Assembly (NCBI GenBank): GCA_036398095.1
Contig: DASWHR010000103.1
Coordinates: forward strand, 21,215 to 85,214
Direction of reading: 5' to 3'
DNA from: DASWHR01 sp036398095
GTDB taxonomy: Bacteria > Actinomycetota > AC-67
Length of the DNA: 64,000 bases
In this document: piece by piece, positions 34,155 to 42,636 of the stretch
Numbering within the stretch: position 1 is the stretch's first letter
How the letters are laid out: every line of letters starts with the position of its first letter
Program-made: the position numbers and the translations under genes
Notes under the pieces: model-generated
Told to the model about the DNA's origin: nothing
Database searches by the model: none
The model's input: the letters and a program-made list of their open reading frames with translations, nothing else

Positions 34155-34889
34155 GTGAGTAAGCTCGACAACATGCGCGCCTTTTGGGATACCAAGGCGC
34201 AAGACAATCCGCTGTGGTACGTCACGACGATCCTCGATTACGCGAAACCCGACGAGGACCAGTTCTGGCAGACCGGCGAAGACGAGGTCGCGCGCGTCCT
34301 TTCCGACGCGCGATGCGACGGCGGCGAAGCCGCGGCCGAGATCGGCTGCGGCGTCGGGCGCTTGACGCGGCCGCTCGCGAAGCGGTTCAGTCGCGTCCAC
34401 GCCTACGACGTCTCGCCCGAGATGGTCGTGCACGCGCAACGAAACCTCGCAGCCCATCCCGGCGCGAGCGCCGGCGCGACCAGCGGCGACGGAACCCTCC
34501 CCTTGGCCGACGGCTCGATCGACTTTGTGCTTTCGATGCAGGTTTTTCATCACATCCCCGACCGAGCGATCACGCTTCGATATATCCGCGAGGCCGGCCG
34601 CGTGCTGCGGCCCGGCGGCGCGCTCGGATTCCAGCTCCGCACCTGCCGTATGACCGACCCGGTGCTCGGCCGGCTGGAGCGCGTGGCGCGCACCACGATC
34701 GAGGCTGCGCGTCGCCGTCGCCGTCCGCCACCGGCCGACCTGGACGCTCCGGCCTGGCACGGCTCGCGGGTGCTCGTCAGCGAGATCCGCCGCGCCGCTC
34801 GCGCGTCGGGTATGACGGTCGAGTCGGTCCGCTGGCTGGTCAAGGACGGAGCCAACGTCCAAGTCGTCTGCCGAAAGAGGCCCGCGTGA
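34155..34889 (+). CDS. Class I SAM-dependent methyltransferase (no zinc ribbon)
   Basis: 244 residues from GTG 34155. Motif I is AAAEIGCGVGRLTRPLAKRF, followed by VHAYDVSPEMVVHAQRNL, LPLADGSIDFVLSMQVFHHIPDRA and REAGRVLRPGGALGFQL. The opening MRAFWDTKAQDNPLWYV resembles SAM methyltransferases acting on sugars or lipid-linked glycans. Unlike the other methyltransferases in the locus it lacks cysteine pairs at the N-terminus. A 4-base overlap with the epimerase gene places it in the same transcript. Confidence 0.87.
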   Translation: MSKLDNMRAFWDTKAQDNPLWYVTTILDYAKPDEDQFWQTGEDEVARVLSDARCDGGEAAAEIGCGVGRLTRPLAKRFSRVHAYDVSPEMVVHAQRNLAAHPGASAGATSGDGTLPLADGSIDFVLSMQVFHHIPDRAITLRYIREAGRVLRPGGALGFQLRTCRMTDPVLGRLERVARTTIEAARRRRRPPPADLDAPAWHGSRVLVSEIRRAARASGMTVESVRWLVKDGANVQVVCRKRPA

Positions 34890-35818
34890 ACGTGCTCGTC
34901 ACCGGCGGTGCCGGGTTCATCGGCAGTCATCTCGTCGAGGCGCTGGTTGCGCGCGGCGACGACGTCACGGTGCTCGACGACTTGCGCGGCGGCACGATCG
35001 GCAACCTCGACGCCGTCATCGGCCGTGTGCGATTCGAAGAAGGCGACCTGCTGGGCACCGACATGAAGGCGCTGCTCGCCTCCGGGGGCTTTGCCACGGT
35101 CTTCCATCTGGCCGGCACCGCATACGTGCCGCCGAGCGTCGAGGACCCGATCTACGACTTCCGGCTCGTCGCCGAAGGCACGTTGAAGGTCTGCGACGCG
35201 GTGCGGCGCGCGAGTCCGTCCACCACGCTGATCTACACCTCCAGCGCGGCCGTCTACGGCGATCCTGAATCCCTTCCGATCACCGAAGAGCATCGTATCG
35301 CTCCCGTCTCGCCCTACGGTCTGCACAAGTACACGGCCGAGCAAGAGGTGCGGCTCCACGCCGAGCTCTACGGCGTTCCCGCCGCGAGCGCGCGGCTGTT
35401 CAGCGTCTACGGTCCGCGTCAACGCAAGCAAGTCATCTTCGACTTCGCCCGCAAGATCGCAGTGAATCCCGCCCGGATCGAAGCCTTCGGCGACGGCACG
35501 CAGGTTCGCGACTTCGTGTATGTCGGCGACGTGGTCCGCGCCCTGCTCCGGATCGCGTCCGAGGCGCCGCTGCACGGCGAGGTCTACAACGTTGCCACCG
35601 GCCGCGGCATCTCGACCGGCGAGCTGCTCGCGATGGTGGCGGCGACGCTCGATGCCGATCCCGACGTCGTCTGGTCGGGCAGCGTCCGTCCCGGTGACCC
35701 CGACAAGTGGCTCGCCTCGATCGAGCGGCTGCGCGGCATCGGCTACGAGCCGGCCACGACGTTGGAGGACGGCATCGCCGCGACGGTCGCCTGGGCGCGG
35801 GAGCTGATCCAAGCATGA
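34886..35818 (+). CDS. NAD-dependent epimerase/dehydratase (GalE-like SDR)
   Basis: 310 residues from GTG 34886 (GTGA overlap). VNVLVTGGAGFIGSHLVEALVARGDDVTVLDDLRGG is the NAD-binding Rossmann start; the catalytic triad is in IYTSSAAVYGDP and YGLHKYTAE (Tyr-x3-Lys). FSVYGPRQ, DGTQVRDFVYVGDVVRAL and YNVATGRG are typical of UDP-glucose 4-epimerase and related nucleotide-sugar enzymes. It interconverts or modifies a nucleotide sugar for the locus; the exact sugar is unknown. It has no zinc-type insertion, unlike the epimerase at 10683. Confidence 0.88.
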   Translation: MNVLVTGGAGFIGSHLVEALVARGDDVTVLDDLRGGTIGNLDAVIGRVRFEEGDLLGTDMKALLASGGFATVFHLAGTAYVPPSVEDPIYDFRLVAEGTLKVCDAVRRASPSTTLIYTSSAAVYGDPESLPITEEHRIAPVSPYGLHKYTAEQEVRLHAELYGVPAASARLFSVYGPRQRKQVIFDFARKIAVNPARIEAFGDGTQVRDFVYVGDVVRALLRIASEAPLHGEVYNVATGRGISTGELLAMVAATLDADPDVVWSGSVRPGDPDKWLASIERLRGIGYEPATTLEDGIAATVAWARELIQA

Positions 35819-36969
35819 AGATTCTCGTCGTCAGCGCGGGCATCGTTTCTGATCGCCGCCCCCACGGCGAGGCGCTGATCGCGCACAACATCTTGTCCCG
35901 GCTCGCGCGCCGCGGTCACGACGTCACCGCCTACGTCACCGAATACGACGACGAGATCCCGGGCGTGACCTTCAAGACGATCTCGGCGCACGCGCCCGGC
36001 GCGGCGTTGTCGCGTCTGGCGTTCGCCCGCCGCGCTGCTCGCGCGGCCCGCCGCGAAACGGCCGACATCCACCATCTGCTGCTGCCGCTGACGACCGACG
36101 AGGGCTACACCACCGTTGCAGGCGCGCCGCTCGTCGTCGGTCCGCTGATGCTGCCCTGGCCGGACGGAGACGGAGGATCGAGGCCGCGGAACCGGCTCGT
36201 CTCCGGCGTCGCGCGTTTGGCGCTGCCGCGCTACGAACAGTGCCTGCACGCGCGCACGATGCGTCGCGCGTCCGCGTTGCTGGTCACCTGCAAGCCGGCG
36301 ATGAGCGCGATCGACGCCGACCTGCACGAGCGATGCGTCGAAGTTCCGTACGGAGTGGACACCTCCCGCTTCACGCCGTCGCCGCTGCCCGAGGATCCGG
36401 TCGTGCTCTTCTATTCGGTTCTGCTGCCACGAAAGGGCTTTCGCACCCTGCTTCGCGCCTTCCCGATGGTCCGCGAGCGCATTCCGAGCGCGCGATTGAT
36501 CATGGCCGGCGACGATCCGCGCGGTCTCGCGGGACAGATTCTGGCCGAGGCGGAGCGGCTCGGCATCGCCGACGCCGTCACGCTGTCCGGACCGGTCGCG
36601 CCGGCCGATGCGCCCGCGCTGTTCCGCGGAGCGCGCGTCTTCTGCCAGCCGTCCCACGGCGAGCCGTTCGGCATGACGATTTTGGAGGCGATGGCATCGG
36701 GCCGTCCGGTCGTGGCGACCGCCGCCGGCGGCGTGCCCGGTTTCATCCGCGACGGCGAGCACGGCCGCTTGGTCGCGCCGGGGGACGAACGGCTGCTCGC
36801 CGACGCGCTGTCGTCGATGCTGGTTCGCCGCGAGGCCGAGCGGATCGGCGCCCACAACCGCGACGTCGCCGTCGCGCGCTACGACTGGGAACGTGTCGTC
36901 GATCGCATCGAAGCCGCCTACGCCGCCGCCGCGGGAAAGGAGGCGCCGCGTGTGCGGATGGCTGGGTAG
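35815..36969 (+). CDS. GT4-family glycosyltransferase
   Basis: 384 residues from ATG 35815 (ATGA overlap). N-terminal ILVVSAGIVSDRRPHGEALIAHNILSRLARRGHDVTAYV; donor domain VVLFYSVLLPRKGFRTLLRAF; E-x7-E in EPFGMTILEAMASGRPVVATAAGGVPGF. The segment HHLLLPLTTDEGYTTVAGAPLVVGPLMLPWP probably lines the acceptor site. Its 3' end overlaps the proposed start of the flippase by 20 bases. Sugar specificity unknown. Confidence 0.9.
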   Translation: MKILVVSAGIVSDRRPHGEALIAHNILSRLARRGHDVTAYVTEYDDEIPGVTFKTISAHAPGAALSRLAFARRAARAARRETADIHHLLLPLTTDEGYTTVAGAPLVVGPLMLPWPDGDGGSRPRNRLVSGVARLALPRYEQCLHARTMRRASALLVTCKPAMSAIDADLHERCVEVPYGVDTSRFTPSPLPEDPVVLFYSVLLPRKGFRTLLRAFPMVRERIPSARLIMAGDDPRGLAGQILAEAERLGIADAVTLSGPVAPADAPALFRGARVFCQPSHGEPFGMTILEAMASGRPVVATAAGGVPGFIRDGEHGRLVAPGDERLLADALSSMLVRREAERIGAHNRDVAVARYDWERVVDRIEAAYAAAAGKEAPRVRMAG

Positions 36970-38578
36970 GCCGGATCCGATCGAGGCGGCCGGCCACGGC
37001 GACGAGGCCCCCGGCATCGTCGGACCGCTCGGCTTGACGCCCGACGCCGAAGCCGGCATGAGCGCCGCTGAGTCCGCCGCGCTCGAGCACGCTGCCGACA
37101 TCGCCGGGGTGACGCGATCCCTGGTCGAAGAGGATCCGCCGATGAGCGCGCACGAGGTGCGACGCCTTGCCGTCAAAGGCATCGGCGCCGTCCTGGTGCG
37201 AACGTTCACGCTCCGCGCGATCACGTTCGCCGGCAACATCATTCTGGCACGAATCTTGGATCCGAAATCGTTCGGTCTGTTCGCGATCGTCAACTTCGTG
37301 GTGCTGATCTCGGCGTTCCTGGCCGGCATGGGCATCGGCGCCGCGCTCGTTCAACGCAAGCAGCGACTGACCGAGGACGACCTGCGCACGGCCTTCACCT
37401 TGGGTTTCATCGTCGACGGCGTCATCACGATCGCGCTCGTGCTGCTCGCCCCGGTGCTCGTCGCCGCGTACAACCTCGAGCCGCAATACGCCAACGCCGT
37501 TCGCGTGATGGCGCTGACGATCATGGTCTCGGCGCTCGCGATCGTGCCCGCCATTCAGATGGAGCGCAACCTGCGCTTCAAAGAGATGGCCAACGCCGAC
37601 CTGGTCGCGCAACTCGTCTACGTCGCCACGGCCGTCGGGCTGGCGGTCGGGGGACTGCACGTATCGGCGTTCGTGATCGCCTCGGTCATCTCCCGGTCTC
37701 TGCACACCATCATCGTCAACATCATCTCACCGTGGAAGCCGGCGCTCGGGATCGTGCGGGAACGGCTGCGGGCGATGCTCGCGTTCGGCGTTCCGTATCA
37801 ACTCAACGGCCTCGTGCTGCAACTCAAGGACAACTTCGTTCCGACGTTCATCGCCGTCGTGGCCGGAGCGGAAGCCGTCGGCTACATCAACTGGGCCGTC
37901 GGGCTGGCCACGAACGCGCTGTTCCTGCTGACCATCGTGTCGCGCGTGACGTTTCCCGCCTACGCGCGGCTGCAGCACGACCTGCCGGCGCTCAAGGACT
38001 CGGTCGAGAAGTCCATCAAGTGGATCTCGGCCACGGTCTTCCCGGCCGTGTTCATGCTGGCCGCGCTGGCGCATCAGATCGTGCGCTTCCTCTACGGCCC
38101 GAAGTGGGCGCCCGGCTTGATCTCGTTCTATTTGCTCTGCATCCCGATGATCGCCTCGTCGTACTCGACCGTTCTGGTCAGCGCGCTGCACGGCGTCGGC
38201 CGGGCCAAGACCGTGCTCAAGCTGACCACGATCTGGGCGATCGCCGGGTGGGCGATCGCCGTTCCGATGACGCTGTGGATCGGCTACAACGGCTTCGCGC
38301 TGGCGATGGCGTTCGTGTCGATGCTGTCGGTCCTGTCGGTGATCGAGATGAACAAGGTCGTCAAAATCTCTTTCGTCCGCGATCAGATCAAGATCGCGAT
38401 CATCGCCGGCGTGCCGGCGTTTGCCGTCTGGGTGATGTCCTATCAGGTCGTTCACGGAATTCCGTCGCTGCTTGGGCTCGCGGCCTTCGGCGGCCTGTCC
38501 TACGTCGGCTTGATGGCGCTGACCGGCGAGATCCGCGAAGCCCGCGCGCTGGTGAAGGGGTCGCTGCAGCGTGCGTAG
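36950..38578 (+). CDS. MOP-superfamily polysaccharide flippase (Wzx-like)
   Basis: 542 residues if started at GTG 36950, which has AAAGGAGG 7 bases upstream; ATG 37143 (MSAHEVRRL, after GAAGAGGA) would remove a hydrophilic 64-residue extension and is a real alternative. The body holds about 12-14 transmembrane helices beginning with FAGNIILARILDPKSFGLFAIVNFVVLISAFLAGMGIGAALVQRKQ, a hallmark of the lipopolysaccharide-flippase (Polysacc_synt_3) group; LNGLVLQLKDNFVPTFIAVVAGAEAVGYINWA and FLYGPKWAPG recur in that family. It should move the lipid-linked glycan made by the neighbouring glycosyltransferases across the membrane. It is the only flippase in the window. Confidence 0.9.
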   Translation: MCGWLGRPDPIEAAGHGDEAPGIVGPLGLTPDAEAGMSAAESAALEHAADIAGVTRSLVEEDPPMSAHEVRRLAVKGIGAVLVRTFTLRAITFAGNIILARILDPKSFGLFAIVNFVVLISAFLAGMGIGAALVQRKQRLTEDDLRTAFTLGFIVDGVITIALVLLAPVLVAAYNLEPQYANAVRVMALTIMVSALAIVPAIQMERNLRFKEMANADLVAQLVYVATAVGLAVGGLHVSAFVIASVISRSLHTIIVNIISPWKPALGIVRERLRAMLAFGVPYQLNGLVLQLKDNFVPTFIAVVAGAEAVGYINWAVGLATNALFLLTIVSRVTFPAYARLQHDLPALKDSVEKSIKWISATVFPAVFMLAALAHQIVRFLYGPKWAPGLISFYLLCIPMIASSYSTVLVSALHGVGRAKTVLKLTTIWAIAGWAIAVPMTLWIGYNGFALAMAFVSMLSVLSVIEMNKVVKISFVRDQIKIAIIAGVPAFAVWVMSYQVVHGIPSLLGLAAFGGLSYVGLMALTGEIREARALVKGSLQRA

Positions 38579-39455
38579 CGGCCAGCAGATGATGCGCGTC
38601 GCCGGCCTCGTCCGGCCGTGCGTGGTGTGCGACTCCACCGAACGCTCCGTTGAGCTTCGACTAGGCGAATACGAGATTCACCGTTGTCCGTGCGGGCTGC
38701 GGACGCTGTCGCCGGAGCCGGCCGAAGAGACGCTCGTCGAGGTCTTCGACGACGGCACCATCTACTCGGAAGCCGAATCGCTGCGTGTTCACGTGCTGGA
38801 ACAGAACCATCGCTCGCTCTACGACGTCGAGAAGTTCGTCACGCCGGGCCGGCTGCTGGACGTCGGATGCGGGCTCGGCTATCTGCTCGAGTCGGCGCGC
38901 GCGCGTGGCTGGGACGCGGTCGGCGTCGATCCGTCGCCGTTCTCGGTGCAGCGCGCCCGCGAGAAAGGCTTCGAAGCGCATCGCGGCTTGCTGCACGAGC
39001 TGAAGCTTCCGGCGGCGTCCTTCGACGCGATCTCGCTGCTGCAGGTCGTCGAGCATCTGATCGACTCGCGCGCGCTGCTGGCGGAATGCCGCCGCCTGCT
39101 CAAGCCGGGTGGCGCGATCCTGATCGAGACGCCGAATCCCGCCTCGCTGCTGGCCGGCGTCAAGCGCGAGCGCTTCAACTATTGGATCCCGCCGGTGCAC
39201 TGCGTCTGGTACACGCCCGATGCGCTCGGCCGCCTGCTGTCGTCGGCCGGCTTCACGCCGGTCAAGGTCGCGACGTGGAGCGCCCGAACGCCCGTGCTGC
39301 ACGACGGCGTTGACGTCGTCGCCTCGACAAAGATCGGCCGCAAGCTGCCGGGGCGCGTGCGGCGCGTCGCCGGCGGCGCGGTCGGCGCGCTCGCCGACGC
39401 GTTCGGTCGCGGCTCGATCGTCGAAGCCGTCGCACTGCGATGGGAGGACGCGTGA
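38571..39455 (+). CDS. SAM-dependent methyltransferase with N-terminal zinc ribbon
   Basis: 294 residues from GTG 38571, overlapping the flippase by 8 bases; the nearby ATG codons (MMRVAGLV) are alternatives. Cysteines: CVVCDST and RCPCGLRTLSP. Core motifs are LLDVGCGLGYLLESARARGWDAVGVDPS, FDAISLLQVVEHLIDSRALLAECRRLLKPGGAILIETPNP and PPVHCVWYTPDALGRLL. Same architecture as the methyltransferases at 13718, 20833, 39452 and 41106. Probably methylates a sugar of the surface glycan; position and timing unknown. Confidence 0.85.
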   Translation: MRSGQQMMRVAGLVRPCVVCDSTERSVELRLGEYEIHRCPCGLRTLSPEPAEETLVEVFDDGTIYSEAESLRVHVLEQNHRSLYDVEKFVTPGRLLDVGCGLGYLLESARARGWDAVGVDPSPFSVQRAREKGFEAHRGLLHELKLPAASFDAISLLQVVEHLIDSRALLAECRRLLKPGGAILIETPNPASLLAGVKRERFNYWIPPVHCVWYTPDALGRLLSSAGFTPVKVATWSARTPVLHDGVDVVASTKIGRKLPGRVRRVAGGAVGALADAFGRGSIVEAVALRWEDA

Positions 39456-40324
39456 GCGTCGCCGTGCGCCTTCGCTGCCCGTCCTGCGGCCGCGGCGATT
39501 GGAGGCCGGATCTGGAGGCCGGCGAACATCGTCTGGTTCGCTGCCGCTGCGGCCTGCGCGCACTCGACCGCGCGCCCGACGCGGCCGCCGCGCTGCACGA
39601 CAACGAGAACATGTACGGCGCCGAGGAATACAACGCCTGGTATCGAACGATGCGCGAGACGCTGACCGCGCGGTACCGCCGCGACCTGGACGAGATCGAG
39701 CGGCTCACCGGTGGCACGCGTGGCGCGATCCTGGACATCGGATGCTCGTACGGCTGGTTCCTGTCCGTCGCCGCCGGTCGCGGCTGGCGCACCGCCGGCA
39801 TCGAGGCAACCGACGCAACCGCGCGCGAGGCGCGCGAGGCCGGACTGGACGTCCGAACCGGAACGATCGACGCCGCCGGCTTCGCCGACGGTTCCTTCGA
39901 TGTCGTGTGCCTGTGGGACGTGCTCGAGCATGTGCCGGCAGTGGACGAATTCCTCGCCGAGATCCACCGCGTCCTGCGCCCGGGCGGCGTGCTGGCCGTC
40001 AACTCGCCGAACATCGGCAGCGTGATGGCACGCCAAGCCGGCGCGGACTGGGCATGGCTGCTGCTGCCACACCACGTCTGGCATTTCACGCCGCCGGCAA
40101 TGTGCGCAACGCTGCAGACACGCGGCTTCACCGTCGAGCGCGCCTACACCTGGGAGCCGCCCGAGGCGTTCGTGGAAAACCTCATGCTCTACAAGCGCCA
40201 CCCGAGGCTCGGGTCCAAGCCGGTCCGGCGCATCACCGACAAGCTGCTCAGCCCGGCCGAGAAAGCATGGTGCCGTCTCGGCTACGGCGGCCTGATTCGC
40301 GCCTACGCTCGGAGGTCGCCGTGA
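39452..40324 (+). CDS. SAM-dependent methyltransferase with N-terminal zinc ribbon
   Basis: 290 residues from GTG 39452, overlapping the previous stop by 4 bases with GGGAGG just before it; ATG 39440 is possible. Zinc ribbon: RCPSCGRGDW and RCRCGLRALDRAP. Methyltransferase: AILDIGCSYGWFLSVAAGRGWRTAGIEATD, FDVVCLWDVLEHVPAVDEFLAEIHRVLRPGGVLAVNSPN, LLPHHVWHFTPPAMCATL. It is adjacent to and probably paralogous with the preceding gene, suggesting tandem duplication followed by divergence in substrate or position methylated. Confidence 0.85.
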   Translation: MSVAVRLRCPSCGRGDWRPDLEAGEHRLVRCRCGLRALDRAPDAAAALHDNENMYGAEEYNAWYRTMRETLTARYRRDLDEIERLTGGTRGAILDIGCSYGWFLSVAAGRGWRTAGIEATDATAREAREAGLDVRTGTIDAAGFADGSFDVVCLWDVLEHVPAVDEFLAEIHRVLRPGGVLAVNSPNIGSVMARQAGADWAWLLLPHHVWHFTPPAMCATLQTRGFTVERAYTWEPPEAFVENLMLYKRHPRLGSKPVRRITDKLLSPAEKAWCRLGYGGLIRAYARRSP

Positions 40325-41109
40325 CGCTTTCGGCCGTCATCATCGCCGTGAATGAGCGCGACATGCTCGCCGCGGCCATCGAATCATGCCGGTTCGCCGA
40401 CGAGATCCTTGTCGTGGACGGCGGATCCACCGACGGAACGCAAGACATCGCCGGCGTTGCTGGCGCGCGAGTCGTTGAGCGCCCCTTTGACGATTTCGCG
40501 CGCCAGCGCACCTTCGCCCTGTCGCAGGCGCACGGCGACTGGGTGCTTTTCGTGGATGCCGACGAGCGCGTCACGCCGGCACTCGCGATCGAGATCGGCG
40601 GCGTCCTGGAACGCCCATCCCATGCGGGATACAGGCTGCCGCGACGCAACATGGTCCTCGGCCGCTGGCTCGACTGGCATTTCGGCGGCGACGACGCGCC
40701 GGTGCGCCTGGTGCGCCGCGAGGCCGCCCGCCTGCAGCCGCAAGGGGTCCATGAGATCATCGACGTGGGTGGCAGCGTCGGCACGCTGTCGAACCGGCTC
40801 GTGCATCTGACGCACCGCTCGGTCGCCGATCTGGTCGACAAGATCAACCGCTACTCGGGAATCGAGGCCGCCGAGCTGGCCGCGAAGGGCGCGCGCGCCC
40901 CCACGCGCCGCGCGATCGCCGCCGCCTTCCCGAAGGCGTTCGTCAAGTATTGGCGCAGCGGCTTGAACAAGGAAGATGCCGTCGGCGCGATCGAAGCCGC
41001 GTTGCTCGCGGTCAATCGCACGCTGGTGCTCGCAAAGCTGTGGGAGCTGACCCGCGCAGAGCCGCTGGAGCAGACCTACGCGAAGGCGGAAGCGGAGGCG
41101 AGGCGATGA
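40321..41109 (+). CDS. GT2-family glycosyltransferase (WaaE/KdtX-like)
   Basis: 262 residues from GTG 40321. LSAVIIAVNERDMLAAAIESCRFADEILVVDGGSTDGT and DWVLFVDADERVTPAL are the GT-A donor and DxD motifs. FARQRTFALSQAHG and GYRLPRRNMVLGRWL are characteristic of the compact WaaE/KdtX group that adds a beta-linked glucose to LPS core heptose in Gram-negatives. The C-terminal ~70 residues (AFPKAFVKYWRSGLNKEDAVGAIEAALLAVNRTLVLAKLWEL) form amphipathic helices. An acceptor containing heptose would fit the upstream heptose pathway, but this is inference. Confidence 0.87.
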   Translation: MTLSAVIIAVNERDMLAAAIESCRFADEILVVDGGSTDGTQDIAGVAGARVVERPFDDFARQRTFALSQAHGDWVLFVDADERVTPALAIEIGGVLERPSHAGYRLPRRNMVLGRWLDWHFGGDDAPVRLVRREAARLQPQGVHEIIDVGGSVGTLSNRLVHLTHRSVADLVDKINRYSGIEAAELAAKGARAPTRRAIAAAFPKAFVKYWRSGLNKEDAVGAIEAALLAVNRTLVLAKLWELTRAEPLEQTYAKAEAEARR

Positions 41110-41966
41110 AGACGCACGGGCACACCGAAACGACCGCGCCCGTGTGTCCCTGCGGCGGGTCGAGCTACAAGACGATCCTCGAAGCCGGCCGCTACTGCGT
41201 CTACGGCTGGAACGTGCAGCCGATGGACTACCAGCTTCGCAAATGCCGTCGCTGCGGCCTGATCCGCACCTGGCCGGAGCCCCCGCACGAAGAGCACCAC
41301 GTGTTCCGCGACGACACGTTCCTGGAGTCCTACCTGCAGAATCCCGGACTCTACGAGCACTATCTGCGGATCACCGTCGGAGAGATCGCGCGCGTCAAGC
41401 CGGCGCCCGGCCGGTTCCTCGACGTCGGAGCGAACATCGGCACGCAACTGAAGATCGCGCTCGATCGCGGCTACGACGCGGTGGGCGTCGAGCTGAACAC
41501 CGCTGCGTGCGACTACGCGCGGAGCCAAGGACTGAACGTCATCAACGCTGCGTGCGAGGAAGCCGGCTTCGAGGACGCGTCCTTCGACGTGATCAGCCTC
41601 AGCGCCACCGCCGAGCACATTCCCGACTTCGGCGCCGAACTCGGCTTGTACCGGCGGCTGCTCAAGCCCGGCGGGTTGCTGCACCTGTCGAACTCGCCGA
41701 ACTACCGATCGCTGGGCGCCCGGTTCGAAAAAGACCTGTGGTACGGGATCCAGCCGACCGGCCATGTTTGGCAGTTCACCCCGAAGACCCTCAAGGCCGT
41801 CGTGCGCCGTTGCGGTCTGGACCCCGTCTACGTCCGAACCTACAACCTGCATCGCGACTTCGGCCGCGGCAAGAAAGAGCGGCTGCGCAAGCGTGCCTTC
41901 GCGGTGGCCGAGAAGCTCGGCTTGGGCGACGCGCTCTCCGTGGGTGCGGTCCGCCCCCGCTCATGA
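41106..41966 (+). CDS. SAM-dependent methyltransferase with N-terminal zinc ribbon
   Basis: 286 residues from ATG 41106 (ATGA overlap). Cysteines: VCPCGGSSYKTI and KCRRCGLIRTWPEPP. Core: RFLDVGANIGTQLKIALDRGYDAVGVELN, FDVISLSATAEHIPDFGAELGLYRRLLKPGGLLHLSNSPN, PTGHVWQFTPKTLKAVVRRCGL. It is the last of the five zinc-ribbon methyltransferases and the most divergent in motif I (GANIGTQ rather than GCGxG). A 31-base gap separates it from the acyltransferase gene. Confidence 0.84.
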   Translation: MKTHGHTETTAPVCPCGGSSYKTILEAGRYCVYGWNVQPMDYQLRKCRRCGLIRTWPEPPHEEHHVFRDDTFLESYLQNPGLYEHYLRITVGEIARVKPAPGRFLDVGANIGTQLKIALDRGYDAVGVELNTAACDYARSQGLNVINAACEEAGFEDASFDVISLSATAEHIPDFGAELGLYRRLLKPGGLLHLSNSPNYRSLGARFEKDLWYGIQPTGHVWQFTPKTLKAVVRRCGLDPVYVRTYNLHRDFGRGKKERLRKRAFAVAEKLGLGDALSVGAVRPRS

Positions 41967-41985
41967 CCCGGCCTAATCCTGGGGC

Positions 41986-41991
41986 TATGAT
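41986..41991 (+). promoter_or_regulatory. Candidate -10 box for leaderless transcription
   Basis: TATGAT at 41986-41991 is followed by six bases (CCGGCC) and then GTG 41998. This TAnnnT-N6-GTG spacing is the pattern seen at leaderless actinobacterial genes, where transcription starts at the initiation codon. No good -35 is visible. Confidence 0.45.
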
Positions 41992-41997
41992 CCGGCC

Positions 41998-42636
41998 GTG
42001 AAACGATCGTTCGCGCGGGCACTGTCGCGTCTGCACCGCAAGCTCCACGCATTCGAAGAGCGCGCGGATGCGCCGGCCTTCGGCGCGAAAGGTCCCGGCA
42101 GCGTCGTCGTCATGCCCAGCATGCTGCTCAACCCCGACCGGCTCCACATCGGCCGCGACTCCTACATCCATCCCTATTGCCGGCTCGAGGTCATCACCGC
42201 CAACCCGCACCTTGACGGTCCGCCGCTGCCGCCGGTCGATGCGCGCATCGTCATCGGCGACCGCGTGGTCATCAATTCGTTCACGCACTTCGGCGCGATG
42301 CAGCGCATCACCTTGGGCGACGACGTCGGCATCGCCAGCGGCGTGTGCATCGAAGACCACCACTATCTGTTCGAAAAGGCCGACGAGACTCGGCCGCTCA
42401 AGAAGCAACCGTTCCGCGTCGCGGCGGTCACGCTGGAAGACGGCTGCATGATCGGCGAGCATGCGGTGATCCTTCCCGGCGTCACCGTCGGCGCGAACTC
42501 GTGGGTCGGCGCCAACGCGGTCGTCACCGAAGACGTGCCGCCCTACTCGATCGTCGCCGGCGTGCCGGCAAAGGTCATCCGCCGGATGGATCCCGCATCG
42601 GGCGAGTGGCGACGCCTGCGCGCCAAGCGCTCGTGA
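41998..42636 (+). CDS. Left-handed beta-helix (hexapeptide-repeat) O-acyltransferase
   Basis: 212 residues from GTG 41998. No ribosome-binding site is visible; a -10 box 6 bases upstream suggests a leaderless message. Hexapeptide repeats run from about residue 35: SMLLNPDRLHIGRDSYIHPYCRLEV, ARIVIGDRVVINSFTHFGAMQRITLGDDVGIASGVCIEDHHYLF. The C-terminal coil GCMIGEHAVILPGVTVGANSWVGANAVVTEDVPPYSIVAGVPAKVIRRMD is typical of the maltose/galactoside acetyltransferase group. It would add an acetyl group from acetyl-CoA to a sugar of the glycan. GTGA overlap with the last GT2 gene. Confidence 0.9.
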   Translation: MKRSFARALSRLHRKLHAFEERADAPAFGAKGPGSVVVMPSMLLNPDRLHIGRDSYIHPYCRLEVITANPHLDGPPLPPVDARIVIGDRVVINSFTHFGAMQRITLGDDVGIASGVCIEDHHYLFEKADETRPLKKQPFRVAAVTLEDGCMIGEHAVILPGVTVGANSWVGANAVVTEDVPPYSIVAGVPAKVIRRMDPASGEWRRLRAKRS

